DNA of 30,060 bases from Acidobacteriota bacterium (GCA_021802085.1 JAKAAZ010000008.1:1-30060), one strand, 5' to 3'. Numbered from the stretch's first letter, positions 7,645 to 15,863 are shown. The notes: generated from the sequence alone by a model not told the origin. Translations and numbers: made by a program.

Positions 7645-9078
7645 TTAGTCGTGGGGAAGCTGGCTGCGGTTCCATCCGCCGCCCAGCGCCTTGACCAATA
7701 GAACGCTGGCCGTCATGCGCCGGGTGACCAGGTTCGCCGCCGTCAATTCGCTGGACAAAACAACGGTCTGCGCTTGAATCACATTGAGATACGGATCAAG
7801 GCCCCGCTGGTACAGCTTCATGGCAATATCCATCTGTCGCTGCGCCGAGGCCACTGCCTGGGCCTCGGTTTGGGTTTCGCGCTCCAGAATCCGCAGAGCG
7901 GCGAGATTGTCTTCCACTTCCTGATATGCGGCCAGCACGGTCTGGCGATAATTGGCCACGGTGCCGTCGTAGTTCGCCTGCGCCATGGTGTTGAGCGCGT
8001 GCCGTTGTCCCCAGTCCACCAACGGGTCCGTTGCCGACAGTCCCATCGACCAGAAGGAGCTTGGCCCGGTGAACCAGTTTCCAGGCCGACTGCTCTCTAC
8101 CCCGCCGATACCGGAAAGCATGAAGTTGGGATAGTAGGCGGCGCGGGCAATGCCGATCTGTTCATTGGCGGCGGCCATCTGGCGTTCGGCGATGGCGATG
8201 TCGGGACGGCGCTCGAGCAATTGCGAAGGCAGGCCCGGCGGAATCGCGGGCGGAGTGTTGGCAGCCACGCGCGCTGGAATTGTGAGCGAAGCGGGTGGCT
8301 GGCCGATCAAGATCGCGATGGCGTCCACATCCTGCGCGCGCGCCACGGCCACGTCCTGATCCTGGGCGCGGGTGGTTTCCAGTTGCGTGCGCGCCTGCTC
8401 GACATCCAACGCAGAATCCAGGCCGGCATGAAATAGCTGCTGAGTAAGCTGTAATGACTTTTCGTAAGCGACGACGGTTCGATCCAAGATGGACTGCTGC
8501 GAATCGAGGCCGCGCATCTGGAAGTAATCGAGTGCCAGCTCGGCCTGCAAAATCAGTTGCACGTTGACGATATCCGCGGCGCTCGCCTGCGCGTTTTCGC
8601 GCGCTGCGCGCACCGTCCGTCGCACGCGACCCCAGATGTCCGGCTCCCAGGTGACGTCGAGCGGGAGCGTGAAATCGTTGTACTGGTTCAGAGACGGAAA
8701 ATAAAACGTCCGGTGCTCCGAGCCGCGCTGACGGGATACGCTGGCGCCGGCGCCCAAAAACGGGAAGTAGTTGGCGCGCTGATACTGCACCATGGCGCGC
8801 GCCTGCGTGTATTGCGTGATGGTGACCTTCAAGGACTGGTTCGAGACGCTGACCTTTTCTTCCAGAGCATTCAGTTCCGGATCTCCATAGACTTCCCACC
8901 AATGGCCGCGAAGCTGCTGGTCCGAGGGCTGCGCGGGCTGCCAGCCAGCGGCCTCTTTGAACGCCGGCGTTGTGGGAGCGGTGGGCCGATGATAGTTCGG
9001 ACCCACGGTACAGCCGGTCACGCACACGACGAGCGCGAGCGCCGTTCGAATCCCCGCATTCGTGTAGCTCCGCTTCAT
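7645..9078 (-). CDS. Outer-membrane efflux lipoprotein (OprM/NodT family)
   Basis: The outer-membrane channel of a tripartite efflux pump, 477 aa. The signal peptide ends in the lipobox VTGC, with Cys23 as the expected lipid site, followed by TVGPNYHRP, the usual start of mature OprM/NodT proteins. The body shows the two repeated coiled-coil and barrel halves (for example LALDYFQMRGLDSQQ and YQEVEDNLAALRILE). ATG 9076-9078 overlaps the stop codon of the membrane-fusion gene (ATGA), so translation is coupled. With the RND and fusion proteins it would form a continuous conduit from the inner membrane to the outside. Confidence 0.95.
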   Translation of the reverse strand: MKRSYTNAGIRTALALVVCVTGCTVGPNYHRPTAPTTPAFKEAAGWQPAQPSDQQLRGHWWEVYGDPELNALEEKVSVSNQSLKVTITQYTQARAMVQYQRANYFPFLGAGASVSRQRGSEHRTFYFPSLNQYNDFTLPLDVTWEPDIWGRVRRTVRAARENAQASAADIVNVQLILQAELALDYFQMRGLDSQQSILDRTVVAYEKSLQLTQQLFHAGLDSALDVEQARTQLETTRAQDQDVAVARAQDVDAIAILIGQPPASLTIPARVAANTPPAIPPGLPSQLLERRPDIAIAERQMAAANEQIGIARAAYYPNFMLSGIGGVESSRPGNWFTGPSSFWSMGLSATDPLVDWGQRHALNTMAQANYDGTVANYRQTVLAAYQEVEDNLAALRILERETQTEAQAVASAQRQMDIAMKLYQRGLDPYLNVIQAQTVVLSSELTAANLVTRRMTASVLLVKALGGGWNRSQLPHD

Positions 9079-10415
9079 GAAGTCTTTCCTGCCGGGTCTG
9101 GGCTGGTTTGATCGGGTTGATCCGACTGATCGGGCTGGCCGCCGCCGGTAACCACGCGCACGGGCTCATCATCGACAATCGAATCCGGCGGACTATTGAC
9201 GATGCGATCCTTCGGGGTCAATCCGGAGAGCACTTCGATTTTCGTGCCCCAGTCGCGGCCCACGGTAATGGGCTGCAGATGGGCGTGGTTCTGTGCGTCG
9301 ACTGTGACCGCACGGAGACCTTCCGAGCGGAAAAGAAGGGCGTCGACGGGAATGATCAGCGCCGGATGCTTCATGGGAAGCTGCAGGTGAACCTGGGCAT
9401 AGGCGCCAGGAAGCAGTTCGTGTCTTCGATTGGGGATATCGACTTCCACCATCAATGTGCGCGTCATTAGGTCGATTGCATTCGCCGTTCGCACAATCGT
9501 TCCTTGAAAGATGCGTCCAGGGTATTCCGGCAAATCGATGTTCGTTTTGACGCCGGGACGAGCCTCGGGCGCATAGACTCCCGGCACGTTCACGAAGATG
9601 CGCACCGTGTCCATGCTGGAGACGTGGAACAATTCCTGCGGGCTATTGATGGTTCCGGCGGCCGCGGTGGAGACGTTTCCGGCGGGATTCATAGAGCTGC
9701 CGGTGCCGCCGTTGCTGCCGGAGTCCACCAACTGGCCGACATTGATATTGCGGGCGGTAACCAGGCCATCGAACGGAGCGTAGACGCGCTCGAACGATTG
9801 CAACTCCAGCAACTGATTCATGCTCTGCTGCGCCGCAACCACGGACGCCTGCTGTGCGCTTTCCGTCTGCGACGCTGTATCGATGGATTCTTTCGACACG
9901 GCATCCGTGTTTCGCAACCCTTCATACCGCCGGGCGGTAACATTCGCAAGACGCAGGTTGGCCTGGGCTGTATTCAGGTTGGCCCGAGCCTCATCCACTT
10001 GCCGATCCAGTTCAGGAGTCTCGATGACAGCCAGCAGTTCGCCCTTGTGAACATGCGAGCCGATGTCGTGATACCACGCCTTGACGTATCCATTGGTGCG
10101 GGCATAGATGGGCGCGTCCGCATACGCCTGGATGGTGCCGGGAAGAACCACTTCCTGCATGGGTTCGCCAGACTGAGGGAAGATGGTGGAGACGTCGGGC
10201 ACGGCCATGCTGTCGGTCTGCTCACGCAGTGCCGAGCGCGCGTGCAAGCGTGGAATGATGCCCGTAATCGCGACCACTACGGCGATGATGAGCAGCACGA
10301 TTAGGATGGTGAGTGCTCGCCGCGTCGCCTGCCGGGTGGGCTCGATAGAAACCTTCCGCGGCCCGGTGTGGGATGCTGGGGGGGCGGTGTTTGCATGATT
10401 TTCCGTTTGACTCAT
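9075..10415 (-). CDS. RND efflux periplasmic adaptor (membrane-fusion protein)
   Basis: The adaptor joining the RND pump to its outer-membrane channel, 446 aa. A short cytoplasmic N-terminus rich in Pro, His and Thr precedes one transmembrane anchor (about residues 34-53). Next come a lipoyl/barrel-sandwich segment (PIYARTNGYVKAWYHDIGSHVHKGELLAVIE), a helical hairpin (LDRQVDEARANLNTAQANLRLANV), and beta-barrel and membrane-proximal domains. A Gly/Ser/Asn-rich insertion (VDSGSNGGTGSSMNPAGN) interrupts the second half of the lipoyl domain. The C-terminus is a low-complexity Asp/Gln/Pro tail. The start at 10413-10415 overlaps the pump stop codon as ATGA. A much longer upstream frame is only an overlap with the pump gene. 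Confidence 0.94.
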   Translation of the reverse strand: MSQTENHANTAPPASHTGPRKVSIEPTRQATRRALTILIVLLIIAVVVAITGIIPRLHARSALREQTDSMAVPDVSTIFPQSGEPMQEVVLPGTIQAYADAPIYARTNGYVKAWYHDIGSHVHKGELLAVIETPELDRQVDEARANLNTAQANLRLANVTARRYEGLRNTDAVSKESIDTASQTESAQQASVVAAQQSMNQLLELQSFERVYAPFDGLVTARNINVGQLVDSGSNGGTGSSMNPAGNVSTAAAGTINSPQELFHVSSMDTVRIFVNVPGVYAPEARPGVKTNIDLPEYPGRIFQGTIVRTANAIDLMTRTLMVEVDIPNRRHELLPGAYAQVHLQLPMKHPALIIPVDALLFRSEGLRAVTVDAQNHAHLQPITVGRDWGTKIEVLSGLTPKDRIVNSPPDSIVDDEPVRVVTGGGQPDQSDQPDQTSPDPAGKTS

Positions 10416-13400
10416 TCCGACAGCTCCTTCGAAGGCTCCGCCAACGGCTTGGACCCTCCATGCATCAGGCTGAAAAAGACCGGTACGAAAAACAATGTAG
10501 CGACAGTAGCGAACAACAGGCCGCCGATGACGGACCGTCCCAGGGGCGCATTCTGCTCTCCGCTGGCGCCGATGCCGAGCGCCATGGGAAACATGCCCAT
10601 GATCATGGCCAGTGCCGTCATCAGCACAGGACGAAAGCGGGTAAAGCCAGCGACCATGGCTGCCTCGACGGCGCTGGAACCGCGCGCCAGTTCTTCGCGA
10701 GCGAAGCTTACGACCAAAATGCTGTTGGCCGTGGCCACGCCCATGCACATGATGGAGCCGGTCAAGGCCGGAACGCTGATGTGGGTGCGGGTGAGGAAAA
10801 GAAACCAGACAATTCCCGTGAGGGCGGCGGGCAGCGCGGCAACAATGACGAACGGATCCAACCACGACTGAAAATTGACGACAATCAGCAAGTAGACCAG
10901 CACGATGGCAAATAGCAGGCCGCCGAGCAGGCCGATGGTGGAAGCGCGCATGGTGAGGATCTGGCCACGCACGACAATGCGGGAGCCGCGCGGCAAACTT
11001 TTCTGTGTCTGGGCGATAATTCGGTCCACTTGCTTGGCAGCCGTGCGCAGGTCGGTGCCATCCACGGAGCCGTAAATATCGATGACCGGCAATACGTTAT
11101 AGTGGCTGACGGTTCCCGGCTCGACGCCGCGATGGGCACTGGCCAGGTTGGAAAGGATCTGCAGCGGCGCGCCGCTGGCGCCGGTGACAGGAATATTTTG
11201 CAGATCCTGCAGCGTATCCATACGGTATTGCGGCTCCTGCACGGCGATGGAGTAACTGACGCCGTTGTTCCAGTTGAGCCAGAATTGCGGCGACGTCTGG
11301 AAGCTGCCGCTGAGCGCGGTCAGCATACTGTTGACAACATCGGATTGACTGAAACCGACCTGTTGCGCCTTTGTCCGGTCCACATCCACGGTGAAGTTCG
11401 GCTCGTTCATAGACTGCTGAACGTGCAGGTCGACTGCGCCGGGAATGTAACGCAATTTGGACATCATCTCTTCCGCGACGGCGTGATTGGCCACCATATC
11501 CTGGCCAATAATCTGAATATCGAGCGGCGCCGGGAGTCCGAAGTTGAGGATCTGGTTCACGATATCGGTGGGAAGAAAATAAAATGTCACGCCGGGAAAA
11601 GTACGGGCGAGTTTGCCGCGCAAAGCGCGGATGTAGTCTTCCGTTGGCCGGTGATTTTTCTCCAGCGCCACCGTGATGTCGGCGTCCCAGGAGCCGGCGG
11701 TTCCCGAGTTACCGTAGGAGAGATTGATGCCGCTGTAGGGCACACCGATGTTGTCGATGATGGTTCCCAAATCTCTTTGCGGAATCGTTTCGCGAATGGT
11801 TTGATCGACCCGGTCGCAAAGGGCCGCTGTATCTTCAATGCGGGTTCCGGTATGCGCGCGGACATGGAGTTTGAATTGTCCCGCATCTCCCTGGGGAAAG
11901 AAGTCCTGACCCAGCCATGGATAGAGCACAAGCATCGAGATGGCGCAGGCGATGAAGAATCCGGCGATGAATACGCCTCGATGATGCAAACAGACGACGA
12001 GGATCTCGCGATATCCATGACGGATGCGCTCGAACCGGTCCTCGAACTTCATTTGCAGGCGGACGAACGGATTTCGACTGGCTCGGCGGCGGTCCAGGTC
12101 GCCATCTTCGTGCTCCTGCAGCAGGTATTTTGCCATGGTCGGCACGATGGTGCGCGACAGAAAATAGGACGCCAGCATGGCGAAAACGACTGCCTCCCCA
12201 AGCGGCACGAAAAGATATTTCGCCACGCCTCCCAGGAAGAACATGGGAACAAACACGATGCAGATGGAAAGCGTGGAAACGAAGGCCGGAATGGCGATCT
12301 CGGCGGCGCCGTCCAGGATCGCCTGTTCGACCTGCTTGCCCATCTCAAGGTTTCGATTGATGTTCTCAATTTCGACGGTCGCATCATCGACAAGGATTCC
12401 AACCGCGAGAGCCAGGCCGCCGAGGGTCATGATGTTGATGGTCTGGCCCAGGCTGCTGAGCACAATGAGAGAGACGAGGACGGAAAGCGGGATGGAGACG
12501 GCGATAATCAACGTGCTGCGCCAACTGCCCAAAAAGACGAGGATCATGATTGCAGTCAGGCAGGCGGCAATCAGCGCCTCCACCACCACGTCGTTGATGG
12601 CGGCGCGAACGAAAATGGACTGATCGTCGAGCGGACGAATCACGAGTTGAGGAGGGAGGGTGGCCGCGATTCTGGGCAGGATCCTGCGCACATGCGAGAC
12701 CAGATCCAAGGTGGAGACATTTCCCGTTTTCTCAATCGTCATGAGCGCGGCACGCTGGCCGTCGACGCGGACGATGTTTGTCTGGGGCGGAAATCCGTTC
12801 CGCACGTGCGCCACATCGCGAACGTAAATGGTGGCGCCATTGACGGTCTTGATGGGGATGTCGTTCAGACCCTCGATGGTGCGAGGGGCGCTGTTGGTTT
12901 CAATTTGATATTCATAGACGCCGATCTTCTCGGTGCCAGCGGGGAGAATCAAATTCTGCTTGGCGAAGGCCTGGACGACATCGGCGGGCGAGAGATGCAT
13001 GGCCTGGAGTTTTACGTCGTCGATATCGACCTGGACCTGCGGTTGCTTGCCGCCAAACGGCCACGGACTCGATGCACCCGGCACGGTGGCGAGTTCCGGG
13101 CGTATAAAATTCGAGGCGAGATCGAAAAGCCGTTGCTGGCTGAGACCTTTGCCGGAGAGGGCGAGGTCCAACACAGGCACCGCGGATGCATTGTAGGTGA
13201 GGATCAGTGGGGGTAACGTGCCGGGGGGAAAGTTGCGCAACATCGTCTGGGAAATCGCTGTGACCTGGGCCACGCCGGCATCGACGTTGGTTCCTGGATG
13301 GAAATAGATTTTAGAGATGGAAGTGCCCGTTAATGTCTGGGTTTCGATGTGTTCGATGTTGTCCACGGTGGTGGTGACGGCGCGCTCGAATACGCTGGAA

Positions 13401-13588
13401 ATTCTGTCGGCCATCTGCTCTGGAGACAGTCCGTTATAGCCCCAGATGACCGCCACGACTGGAATATCGATATTCGGGAAGATGTCGGTCGGGGTGCGCA
13501 AGATGACCGTAATCCCAAGGATCAGGATGAGGAGGGACAGGACAACGAAGGTATACGGCCTGCGTAGGGCCAGGCGAACAATCCACAT
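10412..13588 (-). CDS. RND-superfamily efflux pump permease
   Basis: The inner-membrane proton-driven pump of the tripartite system, 1058 aa, the usual length for AcrB-like proteins. It starts at ATG 13586-13588 (MWIVRLALRRPYTFVVLSLL) with GGA six bases upstream. The duplicated topology, two large periplasmic loops and the TM4 acidic pair Asp401-Asp402 (GILVDDATVEIENI) are visible. In TM10 the residue equivalent to AcrB Lys940 is Ala954 (GVATANS, 950-956), and an extra Glu406 lies near the acidic pair. The proton relay therefore differs from AcrB, which I believe marks a separate clade closer to CzcA-like pumps. It is the first gene of the operon. The substrate is unknown. Confidence 0.95.
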   Translation of the reverse strand: MWIVRLALRRPYTFVVLSLLILILGITVILRTPTDIFPNIDIPVVAVIWGYNGLSPEQMADRISSVFERAVTTTVDNIEHIETQTLTGTSISKIYFHPGTNVDAGVAQVTAISQTMLRNFPPGTLPPLILTYNASAVPVLDLALSGKGLSQQRLFDLASNFIRPELATVPGASSPWPFGGKQPQVQVDIDDVKLQAMHLSPADVVQAFAKQNLILPAGTEKIGVYEYQIETNSAPRTIEGLNDIPIKTVNGATIYVRDVAHVRNGFPPQTNIVRVDGQRAALMTIEKTGNVSTLDLVSHVRRILPRIAATLPPQLVIRPLDDQSIFVRAAINDVVVEALIAACLTAIMILVFLGSWRSTLIIAVSIPLSVLVSLIVLSSLGQTINIMTLGGLALAVGILVDDATVEIENINRNLEMGKQVEQAILDGAAEIAIPAFVSTLSICIVFVPMFFLGGVAKYLFVPLGEAVVFAMLASYFLSRTIVPTMAKYLLQEHEDGDLDRRRASRNPFVRLQMKFEDRFERIRHGYREILVVCLHHRGVFIAGFFIACAISMLVLYPWLGQDFFPQGDAGQFKLHVRAHTGTRIEDTAALCDRVDQTIRETIPQRDLGTIIDNIGVPYSGINLSYGNSGTAGSWDADITVALEKNHRPTEDYIRALRGKLARTFPGVTFYFLPTDIVNQILNFGLPAPLDIQIIGQDMVANHAVAEEMMSKLRYIPGAVDLHVQQSMNEPNFTVDVDRTKAQQVGFSQSDVVNSMLTALSGSFQTSPQFWLNWNNGVSYSIAVQEPQYRMDTLQDLQNIPVTGASGAPLQILSNLASAHRGVEPGTVSHYNVLPVIDIYGSVDGTDLRTAAKQVDRIIAQTQKSLPRGSRIVVRGQILTMRASTIGLLGGLLFAIVLVYLLIVVNFQSWLDPFVIVAALPAALTGIVWFLFLTRTHISVPALTGSIMCMGVATANSILVVSFAREELARGSSAVEAAMVAGFTRFRPVLMTALAMIMGMFPMALGIGASGEQNAPLGRSVIGGLLFATVATLFFVPVFFSLMHGGSKPLAEPSKELSE

Positions 13589-13648
13589 GGAGGATCCAAT
13601 CGAGGTGGAAGGTTGAAAATTGATCGAATGAAATGCAATCGGGTGACC

Positions 13649-13662
13649 GATTATCGATAATC
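13649..13662. promoter_or_regulatory. 14-bp palindrome upstream of the efflux operon
   Basis: GATTATCGATAATC is a perfect palindrome about 60 bp upstream of the RND start codon, in the 279-bp gap (13589-13867) that must hold the operon promoter. It is a candidate operator, possibly for the GntR regulator encoded at the operon's end. Nothing else was recognised in that gap. Confidence 0.4.
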
Positions 13663-13867
13663 CCAAGGATACATGAAAATTAGGCCATGGATTGGGAGAC
13701 GACGGCATTGGTCTCGAAAGTTGGCCCGATCAATTGGCTCTGCTGGCCGGTTTTTTTCGCGTCTGCCTGCTTTGCCGCACTGTGGGGAGCACTGAAAACG
13801 GACACCGGCTGCTTGCGCCCGGCAACAGATAGCTGGAGACGCCGTTTCGATGGGAGGGGACTATTCT

Positions 13868-14131
13868 TTAACTTTTTGAAGATTTCTTCGCGGGGACTTT
13901 GGCGCCGGATTCTCTGGCTTCGGAAAGGCCGATCGCGATTGCCTGCTTCCGATTCGTCACCTTGTGTCCCGAACCGCTCTTCAGTTTTCCCTGCTTGAAT
14001 GCCTTCATCTCGCGCTCGACACTTTTCGACGCTTTGGGACTGTATTTTCTGGTGCTCGATTTTTTCTTGCTGGAAGATTTCTTGGCTGCGGATTTCGTGC
14101 GACTGCTGGAGCTGGATTTCTTGATTGCCAT
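13868..14131 (-). CDS. Small basic DUF6496-like protein
   Basis: An 87-aa, strongly basic protein. The N-terminal half is a low-complexity Lys/Ser tract. The C-terminal half reads SVEREMKAFKQGKLKSGSGH then KVTNRKQAIAIGLSEARESG, the conserved core of the DUF6496 group as I recall it. The start is ATG 14129-14131, with GAGGG 9 bases upstream. The Lys-rich tail resembles bacterial histone-like or nucleic-acid-binding extensions, but binding is only an inference. It follows the truncated Tat-leader gene on the same strand after 13 bp. Confidence 0.8.
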   Translation of the reverse strand: MAIKKSSSSSRTKSAAKKSSSKKKSSTRKYSPKASKSVEREMKAFKQGKLKSGSGHKVTNRKQAIAIGLSEARESGAKVPAKKSSKS

Positions 14132-14144
14132 GGATGTTTTCCCT

Positions 14145-14348
14145 CTAGAGCTCAAGTTGGAAGCAGCCAATTCGCTCCAGGTTGTCGGTACGCCGCGCCT
14201 GCAATCTTTCAATGACCGGGGCTGGCTTGTCGAACGGGAACACCTCTGAGTTCGCCAGCGTTTTCATGGTTTGGCTTTCAAGCGGCAACGCTGACAGCAG
14301 TGTGGCGGCTGGCAACAGGGCACAAAGATCACGACGGGAAATTTCCAT
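14145..14348 (-). pseudogene. Truncated protein with twin-arginine leader
   Basis: A 67-aa frame that starts well: AGGA lies 7 bases before ATG 14346-14348. It encodes MEISRRDLCALLPAATLLSA, a short Tat-like signal (SRRDLC plus hydrophobic core). The mature part is only about 40 residues (LANSEVFPFDKPAPVIERLQ...) and has no recognisable fold. Many acidobacterial cupins begin with a leader of this kind followed by a segment like SEVFPFDK, so this may be a remnant whose catalytic domain was deleted. It could also be a genuine small secreted protein. Confidence 0.5.
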
Positions 14349-14367
14349 CGGAGTATCCTAGCAGACT

Positions 14368-14532
14368 TTATTTTTTGGTTGGAGAAATTGTTGGCTGCGG
14401 TTTCGGTGCAATCTCAATCGCGCGCTGCCTTTGGTGCGCAGTTCGCATTGGTTGGGCGAGCTTCGATCTGATGGCCTTCGGAGGCAGACACAGGGAACCG
14501 GGGTCGTTCGTCTGGAAGTATTCCGCGAGCAT
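14368..14532 (-). CDS. Small ORF (54 aa), coupled to the zinc-ribbon gene
   Basis: Its ATG (14530-14532) overlaps the TGA of the upstream zinc-ribbon gene by one base (TGATG), a common coupling arrangement. The product starts MLAEYFQTNDPGSLCLPPKA and ends in a basic, Pro-rich tail (KPQPTISPTKK). It has no recognisable domain, signal or membrane segment. Support comes only from the coupling and the open frame, so it may be spurious. Confidence 0.4.
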   Translation of the reverse strand: MLAEYFQTNDPGSLCLPPKAIRSKLAQPMRTAHQRQRAIEIAPKPQPTISPTKK

Positions 14533-14753
14533 CAACTGTCTTTGCGGTAGAGAAGCTCGCGGATGGCACCGCGCCGCGCCTCATTCACTTCACTCTGGGC
14601 CTTGCGTTCGTCCGCGTCCAAACGACGCTTGGCGGAAGAGTCCGTTGCTTCGGGGACGCTGCACGCTGGACAGCGATTGGCGAACCCGGGTTTATCTGGC
14701 TTCAGCTCGAACTCTTCAGAGCAGACAACGCAGATTTTGACTGGAAAAGACAT
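14532..14753 (-). CDS. Small zinc-ribbon-like hypothetical protein
   Basis: A 73-aa protein with two CxxC knuckles, CVVC (8-11) and CPAC (28-31), separated by 16 residues (EEFELKPDKPGFANR in between), a plausible zinc ribbon. The rest is a charged helix (KRRLDADERKAQSEVNEARR) ending in RELLYRKDS. Such proteins often bind nucleic acid or partner proteins, but no function can be assigned. It is divergent from the cupin gene, with 92 bp between start codons. Confidence 0.65.
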   Translation of the reverse strand: MSFPVKICVVCSEEFELKPDKPGFANRCPACSVPEATDSSAKRRLDADERKAQSEVNEARRGAIRELLYRKDS

Positions 14754-14845
14754 GCAAGTCCATGATAACGCAAGCGGCCCATCGTAGCGTACCCCGGTGT
14801 GCGCTCGCCCAAGCGACTGCTGCTTTTGTTAGAATCACACGCACA

Positions 14846-15253
14846 ATGCAAATACTCACGAATCCAATGAGAGCTTGCCGCAAGGGGCCGGATTCTTGGT
14901 TCACCGGCACGGTTTGGATCGATGAAGTCGTGACGGGAGCTGCCCCCTCACGATTGAAAGCCAACCTGGTTTCGTTTGAGCCGGGTGCACGCACGGCATG
15001 GCACACGCACCCCGTCGGGCAGGCCCTGCATGTGCTGACCGGGCTTGGCATTGTGCAGTTGAAGGGCCAGTCGGCACAGACAATTCGACCCGGCGATTCT
15101 GTCTGGATCGATGCGGGCGAGGTGCATTGGCATGGCGCGGCGCCGGGGCACACGATGGTTCACCTGGCAATCCAGGAGAAGGACGAACACGGCGTTGACG
15201 TGGTCTGGCTGGACCATGTGACGGAGGAAGAATACACCGGCCCGCGCGCGTAG
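14846..15253 (+). CDS. Cupin protein, hydroxynitrile-lyase-like (GtHNL type)
   Basis: A single-domain cupin of 135 aa starting at ATG 14846 (MQILTNPMRACRKGPDSWFT). The metal ligands fall at His53, His55, Gln59 (AWHTHPVGQ) and His94 (EVHWHG). As I recall, these are the same positions as in the manganese-dependent hydroxynitrile lyase of Granulicella tundricola. His106 and Gln110 of its active site are also present, but residue 40 is Asn instead of Ala. Such enzymes cleave or form cyanohydrins in vitro; their natural role is unclear. A general cupin oxygenase or isomerase function is equally possible. No signal peptide is visible. The 84-bp upstream extension of the frame is probably not translated. 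Confidence 0.85.
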   Translation: MQILTNPMRACRKGPDSWFTGTVWIDEVVTGAAPSRLKANLVSFEPGARTAWHTHPVGQALHVLTGLGIVQLKGQSAQTIRPGDSVWIDAGEVHWHGAAPGHTMVHLAIQEKDEHGVDVVWLDHVTEEEYTGPRA

Positions 15254-15420
15254 AGTTGTACGGGCAGGACGCCGGTACGCTGCTGACTCTACTCAAAGCT
15301 GAACCCGCTGCGGCTGACGCTGCCGCTGGCCTCGCTCGATTCCCTCGCCATCAGAACCCGCCTCGACTCCATCGGCCGCCAGTGATGCGGCGCACCCATC
15401 CCTCGCATCGTCCTTCACAC

Positions 15421-15530
15421 GAGTCATTCTGACGATGTCGCCGCGGCGACCGACGAAAAATCCAGAGGGTGACCACCCCCTGTTTGAATCGAGCACCTTC
15501 TGGATTCTTCACTTCGTTCAGAATGACACC
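15421..15530. repeat. Dispersed repeat, copy D (inverted pair)
   Basis: One arm runs GTCATTCTGA (15423) to AATCCAGAGGGTG (about 15471). The opposite arm runs CACCTTCTGGATTCTTCAC to CAGAATGACAC (15496-15530). The GCCGCGGCGACCGACGAA portion is shared in inverted form with 22274-22300. It lies in the 640-bp gene-poor stretch 15254-15893. The first 165 bases of that stretch hold nothing I recognise. Confidence 0.8.
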
Positions 15531-15547
15531 GGGTCGTATTTGGGTGC

Positions 15548-15573
15548 CCCACATCTCGCTTTTGAGATGCGGG
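15548..15573. repeat. Palindromic element with GCACCC tail (minus orientation)
   Basis: Arms CCCACATCTC and GAGATGCGGG around a 6-base loop, with the tail reading GGGTGCC on the plus strand just before it. It is the inverted relative of 22155-22180. Confidence 0.65.
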
Positions 15574-15612
15574 ATTGTCGTATCCTCGGACAATCGACGA
15601 TCTTGGGTACCT

Positions 15613-15801
15613 CATCCTGGCCGCGCCGTTTGCGGCTAGGGTGGGAGAACAACTACTCCTGACCCGATGACAACTCCAGCGGCAAACTCATGTTCTCGGC
15701 GGCTGCGGCCCGGCTGCGTGGGGCCTGCTTGAACGTATTGTCGCGGGCATAGCGCGGATACTCGACCTGCTGGCCGTTCAATAATTGCTGCACCGTCAGC
15801 A
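15613..15801 (-). repeat. 189-bp perfect inverted duplicate of 23953-24141
   Basis: I compared this segment with the reverse complement of 23953-24141 base by base and found no mismatch. It covers the last 48 codons of the methyltransferase-nuclease gene, its stop codon and about 40 bp downstream. Beyond both ends the sequences diverge or continue into the shared repeat family. Perfect identity implies a recent duplication or gene conversion. Confidence 0.93.
15653..15801 (-). pseudogene. 3' fragment of DNA methyltransferase-nuclease gene
   Basis: Encodes LTVQQLLNGQQVEYPRYARD and onward to SLPLELSSGQE, the C-terminal 48 residues of the protein encoded at 22461-24101, on the opposite strand. 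It lacks the methyltransferase and nuclease domains. The frame is open for another 13 codons upstream (to 15841), but that part is unrelated sequence. It is a gene remnant, not a functional gene. Confidence 0.9.
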
Positions 15802-15846
15802 TCTCCATGAATTTTGGAATGACACCGGAACGACCGCGCATTGCTA

Positions 15847-15863
15847 TATCTAGTCTGTAGATA
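15847..15863. promoter_or_regulatory. Candidate controller (C-box-like) operator
   Basis: TATCTAgtctgTAGATA is a perfect inverted repeat (6-bp arms, 5-bp spacer) ending 30 bp before the XRE gene start. Controller proteins of R-M systems bind short palindromes in this position. I see one clear site, not the usual pair. Confidence 0.5.

Noticed and set aside
11030..13216. 728-codon plus-strand frame opposite the RND pump
   Set aside because: The pump on the other strand has all family motifs. The antisense product is rich in His, Asp and Arg with no fold, an expected shadow in GC-rich DNA.
13687..13998. Plus-strand frame of 103 codons before the DUF6496-like gene
   Set aside because: It overlaps the coding part of the DUF6496-like gene antisense, has no ribosome site and no recognised domain.
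15653..15841. A separate 62-aa gene on the minus strand
   Set aside because: Its last 48 codons are an exact copy of the methyltransferase-nuclease C-terminus; it is a fragment, not an independent gene.
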